Origin: Streptomyces cellulosae
GTDB taxonomy: Bacteria; Actinomycetota; Actinomycetes; Streptomycetales; Streptomycetaceae
DNA length: 64,000 nt
NCBI GenBank assembly: GCA_014655195.1
Contig: BNBH01000004.1
Coordinates: 62,001-126,000 of the forward strand
Reading direction: 5' to 3'
Numbering within the stretch: position 1 is the first letter of the stretch; every line of letters starts with the position of its first letter. The notes below the pieces were generated by a model, which was given only the letters and a program-made list of their open reading frames with translations, was not told where the DNA came from and did not search any database. This document shows, piece after piece, positions 25,953 through 35,600 of this stretch. A program made the position numbers and the translations under genes.

Positions 25953-28900
25953 TCAGCCGGTCCGCACCGGCTCCTCCGTGGCGGCGAGCCCCTGGACCGC
26001 CTGCTTGTGCTCCTTCGGGTACCGGTCGGCGCCCGGCACGGACAGCGCGACGCGGAACTGCTCCCGGGCCTCCGCGGTACGCCCCGCCGCCCGGTAGGCA
26101 CGGCCCAGCCGGCACCGCAGGTCCATCTCGCGCCGGTCGTGGTCGGGGTCGTCGAGCGGACCCGGTGTCCCGTGCTGCGCGAGGGCGCGCCGGAACACCT
26201 CGGCCGCCGCGTCCAGGTTCCCCGCGTTGTGCTCCGCCGTGCCGAGCCGCGCCAGCGTGAGGGTGTGGAGGAGGACGTCACCGGTCCGCTGGATCAGGTC
26301 GGCCACCCGGCGGAACAGGACCCTGGCCGCCGACGGGTCGAGGTAGAGGTGCAGATCGAGGTTCGAGGTCAGCGCCCTGCTCAGGGCCCGCGGCCGGCCG
26401 ATGGCCCGGCCGCGGGTGTGGGCGTCCCGGAACCAGGCCAGCGCCTCCTCGTCCCGGCCCTGGCGGTGGCGGACGAACCCGAGGGCGAAGGAGGCCATGG
26501 CGACGAGCCAGTGGTCCTCGTACCGCTCGGCGAGCTCCCGCCCCGCGACGAGCACGGACACCCCTCCCTCGACCTGGCCGGCGTCCGGCCCCAAGGCTCC
26601 CGGCCCGGCGGTCGCCCCGGGCCCGACCGTCGCCCCGAGCCCGGTCATCGCCCCGAGTCCGACGAGGGCCCGCCCCTCCTCGTGCGGCTCCCCGCGCTCA
26701 CGGCCGAGGACGAGCGCGGTCCGCAGATGACGGCAGGCCTCGGGGAAGCGCGCCCGGTGGGTGAGCGTGTAGCCGAGGCAGTTGTGCAGCGCGGGCGCCA
26801 TCCGCCGGTCCGACGCCGTGTCGGCGTACGGCAGCGCGGTCTCGAGGGCCGCCTGGCACTCGTGGAGGCGGCCGCGGCCGACGAAGTGGTCCGTCAGGGC
26901 CTCCGCGATCCAGCAGGCGTGGTCGGTCTCGCCGGACGCCACAGCGTGCGCGATGACGTCGACCAACTCCCCGCCGGCCTCGTCCAGCCACACCGCGGCC
27001 TCCCGCCAGCCGGTGAACGACGTCCCGGACGGCCCGGGCCCGGTGGGATAGCCGCCGGCGCCCCAGTCGCTGGCCACGCGGGCCGCGTCCAGGTAGAGAC
27101 GCAGCGCCGCCTCACGTGCCGGTCCCGCCTCGCCGGGCGCGGCCTCGGCCAGCCGGCGCGCGTGGACCCGCACCAGGTCGTGCAGCCGGTAACGCCCCGG
27201 CCGCGGCTGCTGCAACAGGCTCGTGTCGACCAGGCTCTCCAGGATCCGCTCGGCGTCCCGGGCGGACCGGCCGAGCATCGCCGCGGGGGTGCGCACGTCG
27301 AACTCCACGGTCGGCGCCAGCCCCAGCGTCCGGAACCCCCGCCGCTGCTCCGGCGGCAGCTGGTCGTACGACAGCCGGAACGCCGCCTCCACGCTGCGGT
27401 CGCCCGCGCTGAGTTCGCCAAGGCGCCCCTCGTCGTCCGCCATCCGCTCCACCAGGTAGGCCAGCGTCCAGGCGGGCCGGGTCTGCAGGCGCGTACCCGC
27501 GATGCGCAGCGCCAGCGGCAGCCCGGCGCACAGCCGGACCAGTTCCCGGGTCGCCTCCGGTTCCTGGTCCGTGCGCTCCCGGCCGACGATGTGCCGCAGC
27601 AGGGAGGCCGCCTCGCCGGGGCCGAGGGTCTCCAGGGTGACCCGGCGGTCGGCGTCCAGGCCCGCGAGCCGCCGCCGGCCGGTGACGATCACCCTGCTGC
27701 CGGGCCCTGCGGGCAGCAGCGGCCGGATCTGCCGGGTGTCGGCTGCGTCGTCGAGGACGAGCAGCAGACGCAGCGAGCTGGTGACGGCCCGCCAGGCGGT
27801 GATGAGGTCGTCGAGGTCGTCCGGCACCTCGCTGCCGTCCGCGCCGAGGGAGCGCAGCAGCCGCCGCAGCACGCGTTCCGGAGCGGGCCGGCCGCGTTCG
27901 CGGCTGTGGGCGTGCAGGTCCACGAAGAGGCACCCGTCGGGGTAGCGGTCGCGGATGCGGTGGGCCGCCCGCACGACGAGGGCGGTCTTGCCGACCCCGG
28001 CGGGACCGTCGACGGCGACGACGGAGACGGCGTCGTCGGGGGCCGGGCCGGTCAGGACGGCCAACTCCTCCTCTCGCCCCACCAGTTGCCCGGTGTCGCC
28101 CGGCAGCTGATGGACGGGGCGCCGAGGTGCGAGCGGTTGCGGGACGACGACCTGACGGTCGGCTGTGGAGCCGAGAAGCGTGCCGTCGTCCTGACGCAGC
28201 ACGGCCTCGTACACACGCCGCAGTTCCTCCCCGGGGTCGACGCCCAGCTCGTCGGCGAGACGCCGGCGCATGTCCTCGTAGGCGTGGAGGGCCTCCGCCT
28301 GGCGTTCGCAGCCGTAGAGGGCGCGCATGCGCAGGGCCAGCATCGACTCGTCGTACCGGTCGGACCCGGGCAGGCGGGCCAGGTCGTCCAGGGCGTCGCC
28401 GTACCGCCCGAGATCGACCAGGCAGGAGAGCCGGGCGAGCCGCAGGGTGCGCCGCCGCTCGAGGAGCCGTTCCCGCTCGGCCGCGGCGAACGGCCCGGAG
28501 AGGTGGGCGAGCGGCTCGCCCTGGAACAGCGCAAGGGCGTCGGTCAACTGCCCGGCTCCTCCAGCCAGATCACCGCTCGCCTTGGTTCGCAGCGCCCGGT
28601 CCCCCACCTCGGCGAGGTCGGTCAGATCAAGGCGGACGTCGTCGAGGACGAAGCGGTACCAGCCCTTCCCGCTGCGGATCACCGACTCCGTGTGGCGGGT
28701 CCCGGCCCGGTCGAGCGTCCTGCGCAGCGGATTGACGTGGCTGGCCAGCACCTTGGTGCCGGACGCGGGCGGGTCGGCTCCCCAGACGCCGTCGAGCAGG
28801 TGCTCGTGGCTGACCACGGCGCCCTCGCGGAGCAGCAGGGCGGCCAGCACGGTCTGCCGTCTGACGGGCCCCAGGGCCAGAGGCTCCCCGTCCCGCCAGG

Positions 28901-28973
28901 CCCGCAGCGGGCCGAGCACCTCGATGCGCAGCCGCTGAGAATTCCCGCCCAACCCGAGCCTCCGCTCCCGCAC
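25953..28973 (-). CDS. SARP/AfsR-like regulator with NB-ARC and TPR domains
   Basis: Large 1006-residue regulator. Order: SARP winged helix (residues 15-110), BTAD (about 117-262, RRRLADELGVDPGEELRRVYEAVL), linker, NB-ARC ATPase with Walker A GPAGVGKT at 323-330 and LLLVLDDAAD, winged ARC part (RRGFRTLGLAPTVEFDVRTPAAMLG), and a C-terminal TPR-like region of about 350 residues rich in Ala/Leu/Arg helices. This is the AfsR layout. GTG at 28973 has no clear ribosome site; a TTG at 28952 with GGAGG six bases ahead is a good alternative that drops seven residues. In the same direction as the shorter SARP, 228 bases upstream of it. Target genes are unknown. Confidence 0.9.
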   Translation of the reverse strand: MRERRLGLGGNSQRLRIEVLGPLRAWRDGEPLALGPVRRQTVLAALLLREGAVVSHEHLLDGVWGADPPASGTKVLASHVNPLRRTLDRAGTRHTESVIRSGKGWYRFVLDDVRLDLTDLAEVGDRALRTKASGDLAGGAGQLTDALALFQGEPLAHLSGPFAAAERERLLERRRTLRLARLSCLVDLGRYGDALDDLARLPGSDRYDESMLALRMRALYGCERQAEALHAYEDMRRRLADELGVDPGEELRRVYEAVLRQDDGTLLGSTADRQVVVPQPLAPRRPVHQLPGDTGQLVGREEELAVLTGPAPDDAVSVVAVDGPAGVGKTALVVRAAHRIRDRYPDGCLFVDLHAHSRERGRPAPERVLRRLLRSLGADGSEVPDDLDDLITAWRAVTSSLRLLLVLDDAADTRQIRPLLPAGPGSRVIVTGRRRLAGLDADRRVTLETLGPGEAASLLRHIVGRERTDQEPEATRELVRLCAGLPLALRIAGTRLQTRPAWTLAYLVERMADDEGRLGELSAGDRSVEAAFRLSYDQLPPEQRRGFRTLGLAPTVEFDVRTPAAMLGRSARDAERILESLVDTSLLQQPRPGRYRLHDLVRVHARRLAEAAPGEAGPAREAALRLYLDAARVASDWGAGGYPTGPGPSGTSFTGWREAAVWLDEAGGELVDVIAHAVASGETDHACWIAEALTDHFVGRGRLHECQAALETALPYADTASDRRMAPALHNCLGYTLTHRARFPEACRHLRTALVLGRERGEPHEEGRALVGLGAMTGLGATVGPGATAGPGALGPDAGQVEGGVSVLVAGRELAERYEDHWLVAMASFALGFVRHRQGRDEEALAWFRDAHTRGRAIGRPRALSRALTSNLDLHLYLDPSAARVLFRRVADLIQRTGDVLLHTLTLARLGTAEHNAGNLDAAAEVFRRALAQHGTPGPLDDPDHDRREMDLRCRLGRAYRAAGRTAEAREQFRVALSVPGADRYPKEHKQAVQGLAATEEPVRTG

Positions 28974-29061
28974 TTCATCGCCAGTTCATCAGCATTGCAG
29001 CACTCGCGGACACAGTGGCCGTGCGAAGGCGCACAACCCGCACATCCGAGGGGGACCCACG

Positions 29062-29388
29062 TTGACCGGAGCGGAACTGGTGGCCACCGCGCTGACGACC
29101 GGGGCGGCGGCCGCCCTGACGGGCCCGGCCCGCGGTACCGTCCACGACCTCCACGACGCGCTGAGGCAGGCGGTCCGCCGCCGCCTGGCGTCCCCCGACA
29201 CCACGGCCGGCCCCTACGGCGTCCGCGTCCTCGACGCGCATGCGTCGGACCCGGACGTATGGGGGACGCGACTGCTGCGCGTGCTGGACGCGTGCGGTGC
29301 GGGCGAGGACGCCGAGATCCTGAGGACGGCCCGGGCACTCCTCCGCGCGGAACGCCTCCCGGCCGGACCGGCAGCGGACGCGTACTGA
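29062..29388 (+). CDS. Small conserved-looking protein of unknown function
   Basis: 108 residues, not recognised. The start appears to be TTG at 29062 with GAGGGGG seven bases upstream. The N-terminal third is an Ala/Thr-rich amphipathic or membrane-associating helix pattern (AELVATALTTGAAAALTGPARGTVHDLHDALRQAVRRRL), the rest is helical with TRLLRVLDACGAGEDAEILRTARALL. It is divergent from the AfsR-like gene, 88 bases apart, and could be a partner of it. I have seen similar N-terminal helices in actinobacterial signalling proteins next to NB-ARC genes, but that is an impression, not evidence. Confidence 0.6.
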   Translation: MTGAELVATALTTGAAAALTGPARGTVHDLHDALRQAVRRRLASPDTTAGPYGVRVLDAHASDPDVWGTRLLRVLDACGAGEDAEILRTARALLRAERLPAGPAADAY

Positions 29389-29390
29389 AC

Positions 29391-29428
29391 GAAAAAGGTC
29401 CAGCTCATGAGGAATGAGCTGGACCTTT
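29391..29428 (-). terminator. Intrinsic terminator of tRNA-Thr
   Basis: A 15-base-pair perfect stem (29394-29408 with 29414-29428), GAGGA-type loop, and on the minus strand a run of five T. It lies eight bases beyond the tRNA 3' end. Confidence 0.92.
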
Positions 29429-29435
29429 CAGAGAG

Positions 29436-29509
29436 AGCCGCCTTCGGGATTCGAACCCGAGACCTACGCATTACGAGTGCGTTGCTCTGGCCATCTGAGC
29501 TAAGGCGGC
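29436..29509 (-). tRNA. tRNA-Thr (anticodon CGT)
   Basis: 74-base tRNA reading ACG. The acceptor stem GCCGCCT pairs with AGGCGGC; the D arm starts TAGCTCAGATGG; the anticodon stem ACGCA/TGCGT closes loop CTCGTAA with CGT at positions 34-36; the T arm contains GGTTCGAATCC. The discriminator is T (U) and CCA is not encoded. A strong terminator follows. tRNA genes are usual integration sites, but no integrase gene is adjacent. Confidence 0.97.
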
Positions 29510-29628
29510 GTGTCCTGCGCACCATGGTGCGATCAGCGACGTCGGTAAGTCTACACAGTTTCCGGGGGTGCTTCGTACCGCCCCCGGAGGCGGGGCGGGG
29601 CCGTCGCCTCCGGGGGTGGCCGGACCCG

Positions 29629-31215
29629 CTACGAGCAGCGCTTTCCGTCCGCCGGAGGGGTGCCCTTCAGCAGGTACGTGTTGATCGCCGCGTCCACGCA
29701 GGCGCTGCCGCGGCCGTACGCCGTGTGGCCGTCGCCGTCGTAGGTGAGGAGGCGGGCCGAGGAGAGCTGACCGGCCAGGGCCTTCGCCCAGCCGTACGGC
29801 GTCGCCGGGTCGCGGGTGGTGCCCACGACCACGATCGGCGCCGCGCCCTTCGCCTCGATCCGCTGCGCCTCGCCCGTGGCCCGCACCGGCCAGTACGCGC
29901 AGTTCAGCGACGCCCAGGCGAGGCCCTCGCCGAACACCGGGGACGCCTTCTCGAAGTCGGGCAGCGCCTCCCGTACCTGCTCCGGCGTCTCGAAGGCGGG
30001 CGGCAGGTCGAGGCAGTTCACGGCCGCGTTGGCGGACATCAGGTTGCTGTACGCGCCGCCCGCGTCCCGCTCGTAGTAGCTGTCGGAGAGGACGAGCAGG
30101 CCCGCGCCGTCGTTCTCCTTCATCGCGCTCGTCAGCGCCTCGCGCAGCCGCTGCCAGGACGCCTCGTCGTACATCGCCGCGATCACGCCCATCGTCGCCA
30201 GCGACTCGGTCAGTTCGCGGCCGTCGGCGTCGCCGGCGGGCAGCGGGCGGGCGTCGAGCTTCTCGAAGAACTTCTTCAGGTTCCCGCCGGCCTTCTCCGG
30301 CGACGTGCCCTTGCCGCCCAGCGGGCAGTCGCTCCGCCGCGCGCAGTCCTTTGCGAACGCCGTGAACGCCGTGCCGAAGCCCTCCGTCTGCTCCAGATTG
30401 AGTCGGCGCGCGCTCAGCGACGGGTCCATCGCCCCGTCCAGCACCAGCAGCCCCGTCCGCTCCGGGAACAGCCCCGCGTACGTCGCGCCCAGCAGCGTGC
30501 CGTACGACGCCCCGACGTACGTCAGCTTCTCGTCGCCGAGCGCCGCCCGCACGACGTCCATGTCCCGGGCCGTCTCGACGGTCGACACATGGCGCAGCAG
30601 CTTCGGCGCCTTCGCGCCGCACCCCTCGGCGAACGTCCGGTACGCCGAGACGAGCGCCTCGGTCTCCTTCTCGTCGTCCGGCGTGGTGTCCGTGCGCGTG
30701 TACGCGTCCATCGCGCGCCCGTTCAGGCACTCGACGGGCTCGCTGCGGGCGACGCCGCGCGGGTCGACGGCCACCATGTCGTAGCGGGCGCGCACCTCTT
30801 CGGGGTAGCCGATGCCCGCGTACATCTGGAGGTAGTCGACCGCCGAGCCGCCGGGGCCGCCCGGGTTGACCAGCAGGGAGCCCAGCCGCTTGCCGGGTCC
30901 GGTGGCCTTCTTGCGGGCGACGGCGAGGCGGACGTCCCCGGCGGACGGTGCGGCGTAGTCGAGCGGGGCCTTGACCGTGGCGCACTGGAAGCCGGGGACC
31001 CCGCAGTCGCGCCACGCCGGTTTCTGTTCGTAGTACTCGGCGAGGACCGCGGGCGTCGAGCCTGGCAGCGGGGCGAGGGCGGCGGCCGCTCCCGCCACCG
31101 GCGAACTGGCCGTGCTCGTCGAGGTCCCGGAGGAACAGCCCGCCAGCAACAACGCGGCCGCTGTGAACAGGGCTGCTGCGGTACGGGTCCTGCGTGGGGT
31201 GCGCCGTGTGTGCAT
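29629..31215 (-). CDS. Secreted alpha/beta-hydrolase, tripeptidyl aminopeptidase (Tap/Slp) type lipoprotein
   Basis: 528-residue exported peptidase. The signal peptide ends in lipobox LLAGC (AALFTAAALLLAGCSSG). Catalytic features: nucleophile serine in YVGASYGTLLGATYAGLFP, acid in VVVGTTRDPATPYGWA, histidine in DGDGHTAYGRGS; the oxyanion loop is NPGGPGGSAVDY. C-terminal TAP-like domain present. These enzymes remove N-terminal tripeptides or propeptides from secreted proteins. The ATG at 31215 gives a short basic n-region; an upstream GTG at 31242 is possible. It is downstream of holB on the same strand, 96 bases apart. Confidence 0.9.
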   Translation of the reverse strand: MHTRRTPRRTRTAAALFTAAALLLAGCSSGTSTSTASSPVAGAAAALAPLPGSTPAVLAEYYEQKPAWRDCGVPGFQCATVKAPLDYAAPSAGDVRLAVARKKATGPGKRLGSLLVNPGGPGGSAVDYLQMYAGIGYPEEVRARYDMVAVDPRGVARSEPVECLNGRAMDAYTRTDTTPDDEKETEALVSAYRTFAEGCGAKAPKLLRHVSTVETARDMDVVRAALGDEKLTYVGASYGTLLGATYAGLFPERTGLLVLDGAMDPSLSARRLNLEQTEGFGTAFTAFAKDCARRSDCPLGGKGTSPEKAGGNLKKFFEKLDARPLPAGDADGRELTESLATMGVIAAMYDEASWQRLREALTSAMKENDGAGLLVLSDSYYERDAGGAYSNLMSANAAVNCLDLPPAFETPEQVREALPDFEKASPVFGEGLAWASLNCAYWPVRATGEAQRIEAKGAAPIVVVGTTRDPATPYGWAKALAGQLSSARLLTYDGDGHTAYGRGSACVDAAINTYLLKGTPPADGKRCS

Positions 31216-31311
31216 ACCGGGAGCGTAACGGTGAGCAAGCACACGGACGCGCTCCGTGCTCGCCGTGCCCCGGACGAGTTACGGCCGGCAAGAACCTGGA
31301 GACCGCTTCGC

Positions 31312-32517
31312 TCAGCCAGCCCTCAGCGCCATCGTCATCGCCTCCACCGCCAGCAGCGGCGCCACGTTCCGGTCCAGCGCCTCCCCGCACGCCGCGATCG
31401 CCTCGATGCGGCGCAGCGTCGACTCGGGCGTACTGCCGCGGGCCAGCCGCTCCAGCGCGTCCTCGGCGTCCGTGTTGGCGAGCGCGATACGGGAGCCGAG
31501 CTGCAGGGCGAGGACGTCGCGGTAGAAGCTGGTGAGGTCGGCGAGGGCGACGTCGAGGCTGTCGCGCTGGGTGCGCGTCCTGCGCCGCTTCTGCATGTCC
31601 TCCAGGTCCTTGACCACGCCCGCCGTGCCACGCGGGAGCCGGCCGCCCTGGGCCGCGCCCAGCGCCGCCTTCAGGTCCTCGGTCTCCTTGCCGTCCATCT
31701 CCTCGGCCAGCTGCTTGGCGTCCTCGGCGGCCGCGTCGACCAGCTCCTGGGCGGCCCTCAGCGCGCCGCCGACGTCCTCGACGCGCAGCGGCAGCTTCAG
31801 CACGGCGGCGCGGCGGGCGCGCGCGTCCGGGTCGGTGGCCAGGCGGCGCGCCCGGTCGACGTGGCCCTGGGTGGCGCGGGCGACCGAGGCGGCGACGTCC
31901 GGCTCGATGCCCTCGCGGCGGACGAGCATGTCGGCGACGGCGTCCACCGACGGCGTGCTCAGGACGAGGTGGCGGCAGCGGGAGCGGATCGTCGGCAGGA
32001 CGTCCTCGACGGACGGGGCGCACAGCAGCCACACCGTGCGCGGGGCGGGCTCCTCGACGGCCTTGAGGACGGCGTTGGCGGACTTCTCGTTGAGCCGCTC
32101 GGCGTCCTCGACGAGGATCACCTGCCAGCGGCCGTTCGCCGGTGCCGTGAACGACTTGCGGACCGTGTCGCGCATGTCCTTGACCAGGATCTCCGCGCCG
32201 ACGGCGGCCACCGTGGAGACGTCGGCGTGGGTGCCGACGAGCGCGGTGTGGCAGCCGTCGCAGAAGCCGCAGCCGGGGGCGCCGCCGAGGGCACGGTCGG
32301 GGCTGACGCACTGCAGGGCGGCGGCGAAGGCGCGCGCCGCCTGGTTGCGGCCGGCGCCGGGCGGGCCCGTGAACAGCCACGCGTGCGTCATGCGCGATGC
32401 CTCGGGCGGGGGTTCGTCGCTCGCCGCGGCGGTGACGAACGCGTCGGCGTCCCGGGCGGCGGCGGCGAGCTGCTCGCTCACCCGCTCCTGCCCGACCAGG
32501 TCGTCCCACACGGTCAT
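31312..32517 (-). CDS. holB: DNA polymerase III subunit delta'
   Basis: Clamp-loader subunit of the replicative polymerase. 401 residues: AAA+ fold beginning TVWDDLVGQERVSEQL, a zinc module (PGCGFCDGC), VEDAERLNEKSANAVLKAVEEP as Walker B/sensor region, and RSRCRHLVLS (SRC motif). The Walker A loop reads GPPGAGRNQ with no Lys, so this subunit cannot hydrolyse ATP, as expected of delta'. It lies between the tmk fusion and a secreted peptidase; the tmk-holB pairing is widely conserved. Start ATG at 32517. Confidence 0.94.
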   Translation of the reverse strand: MTVWDDLVGQERVSEQLAAAARDADAFVTAAASDEPPPEASRMTHAWLFTGPPGAGRNQAARAFAAALQCVSPDRALGGAPGCGFCDGCHTALVGTHADVSTVAAVGAEILVKDMRDTVRKSFTAPANGRWQVILVEDAERLNEKSANAVLKAVEEPAPRTVWLLCAPSVEDVLPTIRSRCRHLVLSTPSVDAVADMLVRREGIEPDVAASVARATQGHVDRARRLATDPDARARRAAVLKLPLRVEDVGGALRAAQELVDAAAEDAKQLAEEMDGKETEDLKAALGAAQGGRLPRGTAGVVKDLEDMQKRRRTRTQRDSLDVALADLTSFYRDVLALQLGSRIALANTDAEDALERLARGSTPESTLRRIEAIAACGEALDRNVAPLLAVEAMTMALRAG

Positions 32518-32607
32518 GGGTCAGCCCACCCTTCCGTCGCGTCGTGCTGTGCCGGATCCATTGTGCGGGTCCGCACCGACACCCCTTACCCGTCGGTCCC
32601 GGACACA

Positions 32608-32645
32608 GTGGTGCCGGGCGCGCCCGAAGGCACGCCCGGCACCAC
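32608..32645 (-). terminator. Hairpin between tmk fusion and holB
   Basis: Perfect 13-base-pair stem (32608-32620 with 32633-32645) and 12-base loop just after the tmk stop at 32657. No T-run; it may attenuate rather than fully end transcription into holB. Confidence 0.65.
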
Positions 32646-32656
32646 AGAGCCACGCC

Positions 32657-35600
32657 TCAGCGCCGCCACCGTCCGCCGCCGCGGCCCTCGTCGTCGCCGT
32701 GGTCGTCCTCGTGCGGGCCGAGCAGTTCGTCGGCCAGCGACGGCAGGTCGTCCAGCGGGGTCTCCTCCGCCCAGTCGGGACGCTCCCGGCGGCGCGGGGC
32801 GCTCTCGGCGTCGACCTGCGGCAGCTCACGCGTACGGTCGTCCTGGCCCTCGGGACCGGGCTCGCCCTCCCGCACCGGCGGCAGCACCGCCGTCTCGTCG
32901 GCCGCGCCCGGCGGGACGGAAGGCAGCACCGCCGTCTCGTCCGCCGCGCCCGGCGGGACGGGAGGCAGGACCGCCGTCTCGTCGGCCTCGCCCGACACCT
33001 GCGGGCGGGGCAGCTCGGTCGTCACCTCGGCGTCGGCCGGAGCGGGGCGGTCCGCGTCGCGCGCGGCGTCCTCGTCCCGTACGCGCGGCAGGACGGCCGT
33101 CTCGTCCACCGGGCCGCCGGTCGCGTTGGTCGGCGTGACCACCGGCGTCGGCACGGTGATCGCCTCGTCGGCGTCCTGACCCGGGGCGTCCTGACGCGTG
33201 GCGTCCCGGCCCGCGGCCTTCGGGCCCGCGGCAGGCGCGGACGGCGTCCCCGTCGCCCGCGGCCCCGCCTCCGCCGCGGCCGCCGCGCGCTCGGCGAGCT
33301 GCCGGGCCTGCTCGGCGCGCAGCAGGGCCTCCTCGGCCTTGCGCTGCTTCTCCAGGCGCTGCGCCTCGGCCTCGGCGCGCAGCCGGGCCTCTTCCTCCGC
33401 CTGCTTGCGGCGGCGCTCCTCCTCCGCCTTGCGGCGCGCTTCCTCCTCGGCGCGCGCCTTCTCCTCGGCGAGCAGCCGCTGACGCTCCTCCTCGGCGCGG
33501 CGGCGGGCCTCCTCGGCGCGCTGCCGGGCCTCCTCCGCCTGACGCTCGGCCTCGCGCCGCTGCGCCTCCTCCAGCTCGCGCCGCTTGCGCTCCTCCTCCT
33601 CGGCGCGCAGCTTGGCGAGCTGCTCCTGGCGCTCGCGCTCCAGGCGCTCCTCCTCGGCCTTGCGGGCCGCCTCCTCCTCCGCCTTGCGGCGCGCCTCCTC
33701 CTCGGCCTTGCGGCGCGCCTCCTCGCGGGCGGCGATCTCGGCCTCGGACAGCGGCAGGACGCGGTCGAGCCGGTGCCGGATCACCGTGGTGACGGCCTCC
33801 GGCTCCTGGCCCGCGTCGACGACCAGGTAGCGGCCGGGGTCGGCGGCGGCGAGGGTGAGGAAGCCGGAACGCACGCGCGCGTGGAACTCGGCGGGCTCCG
33901 ACTCCAGCCGGTCCGGCGCCTCGGTGAACCGCTCCCGGGCGGTCTCCGGCGACACGTCGAGCAGCACCGTCAGGTTCGGTACGAGTCCGGCGGTGGCCCA
34001 GCGGTTGATGCGGGCGATCTCGGTCGGCGACAGGTCACGTCCGGCGCCCTGGTAGGCGACGGAGGAGTCGATGTAGCGGTCGCTGATGACGACGGCGCCG
34101 CGCTCCAGCGCCGGGCGCACCACGGTGTCCACGTGCTCCGCGCGGTCCGCCGCGTAGAGCAGGGCCTCGGCGCGGTGCGAGAGGCCGGCGCTGGAGACGT
34201 CCAGCAGGATCGAGCGCAGCCGCTTGCCGACGGGGGTCGCCCCGGGTTCGCGGGTGAGGACGACCTCGTGGCCCTTGGAGCGGATCCAGTCGGCGAGGGC
34301 CTCGGCCTGCGTGGACTTGCCGGCGCCGTCGCCGCCCTCCAGAGCGATGAAGAAGCCGGTGCCCGCGGGCGCGAGGGCGGGGTCGTCGCCGCCGAGCAGC
34401 GCGTCCCGCAGGTCCTGCCGCAGCGGAACGCCGGAGCGGTCGTCGACCTTGGCCAGCACCAGCGCGGCGACCGGCAGCAGCAGCGCGCCGACGAGCATCA
34501 GCGTGAAGGCGGCGCCGCCGTGGGCGAAGACGAACTTGCCGTTCTCCAGGCGGTGCGGGCCGATCGCCGCCGCGACGACGGGGGCGACGACCGCGCCGAG
34601 CCCCACGTACACGCGGACCACCGCGTGCAGGTGCTCGGTGATCCGGGAGCGGCGCTGCTCCTCGGTCTCCTGGTCGAGCAGGGTGTGCGCGATGTTGGCG
34701 GCCATACCCGCGCCGGCGCCTGCCAGCGCCAGGATCAGCAGCACACTGGTGACGTCCGGGACGAGCCCGGCGGCGAGCAGCGCGAGGCCCGTGAAGGCGA
34801 GGGTGAGGGCGAGCATGCGCCGCCGGGACAGCGACGGCAGCAGGGCGGGCGCCGTGCGGATGCCGACGACCACGCCGCCGGTGAGCGCGCCCACCATCAG
34901 GCCGAACAGGACGGGCCCGCCGCCCAGGTCCTTGGCGTGCAGCACGGCCACGGCGACGGCGGCGGCGACCGCGCCGGCCACGGACGCGCCCGCGACCACG
35001 AGCAGCGGCAGCACGCCGGTGCGGCCCTTGTCGGGTCCGGCGGCGTGCCGCGGGCGGCGCAGGCCCTCCAGCGGCGAGCGCGGGCGGGGCGTGCGGGTGC
35101 CGGGCAGTTCGAGGAAGGTGACGACGGACAGCGACGCGGCGAACAGTCCGGCCGCGACGTACGAGGCGAGGGCCGCCTGGTGCCGGCCGAACCACTCGAT
35201 GCCCGTGCCCAGCAGGTTGTTGGCCAGGGCCGCGGCGACCAGGGTCAGGGCGGCGAGCGGTATCGCCACGAAGCCGGTGCGCAGCGACAGGCGGCGCAGG
35301 GCGTCCAGGTGATCGGGCAGCGGCCGGATGCTGGCGCCCTCGGGCGGAGGCCCGGGCAGCAGCGCGGGCGCGGCGCCCTCGCGGGACACCGTCCAGAAAC
35401 GCTCGGCGACGCCGGCCACGAACGCGGTGACGAGCAGGATCGCCAGGGCGTTGTCGGGCGTCCAGTCGATCCACAGCGGCGCGACGATCAGCAGGGCGGC
35501 GCGCAGCCCGTCCGCGCCGACCATGGTCCAGCGGCGGTCGAGCGGTCCGTCCTGCGAGGTGAGCGACGTGAGCGGGCCGAGGAGCACGGCGCCGAACAGC

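Noticed and set aside
25953..28973. NB-ARC/TPR protein as an antiphage STAND defence gene
   Set aside because: It begins with a typical SARP winged helix and BTAD, the AfsR layout, and no effector nuclease or protease domain is present.
29436..29509. Integrated element at tRNA-Thr
   Set aside because: No integrase, excisionase, replication gene or second tRNA 3' copy is visible on either side within the window.
31312..32517. Mutation in holB because Walker A lacks Lys
   Set aside because: Loss of the P-loop lysine is normal for delta' subunits, which do not hydrolyse ATP.
29407..33138. Open frame of 1243 codons on the plus strand
   Set aside because: It is antisense to holB, the secreted peptidase and the tmk fusion, even crosses the tRNA, and translates to low-complexity Arg/Ala/Gly sequence. 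High-GC third positions create such frames.
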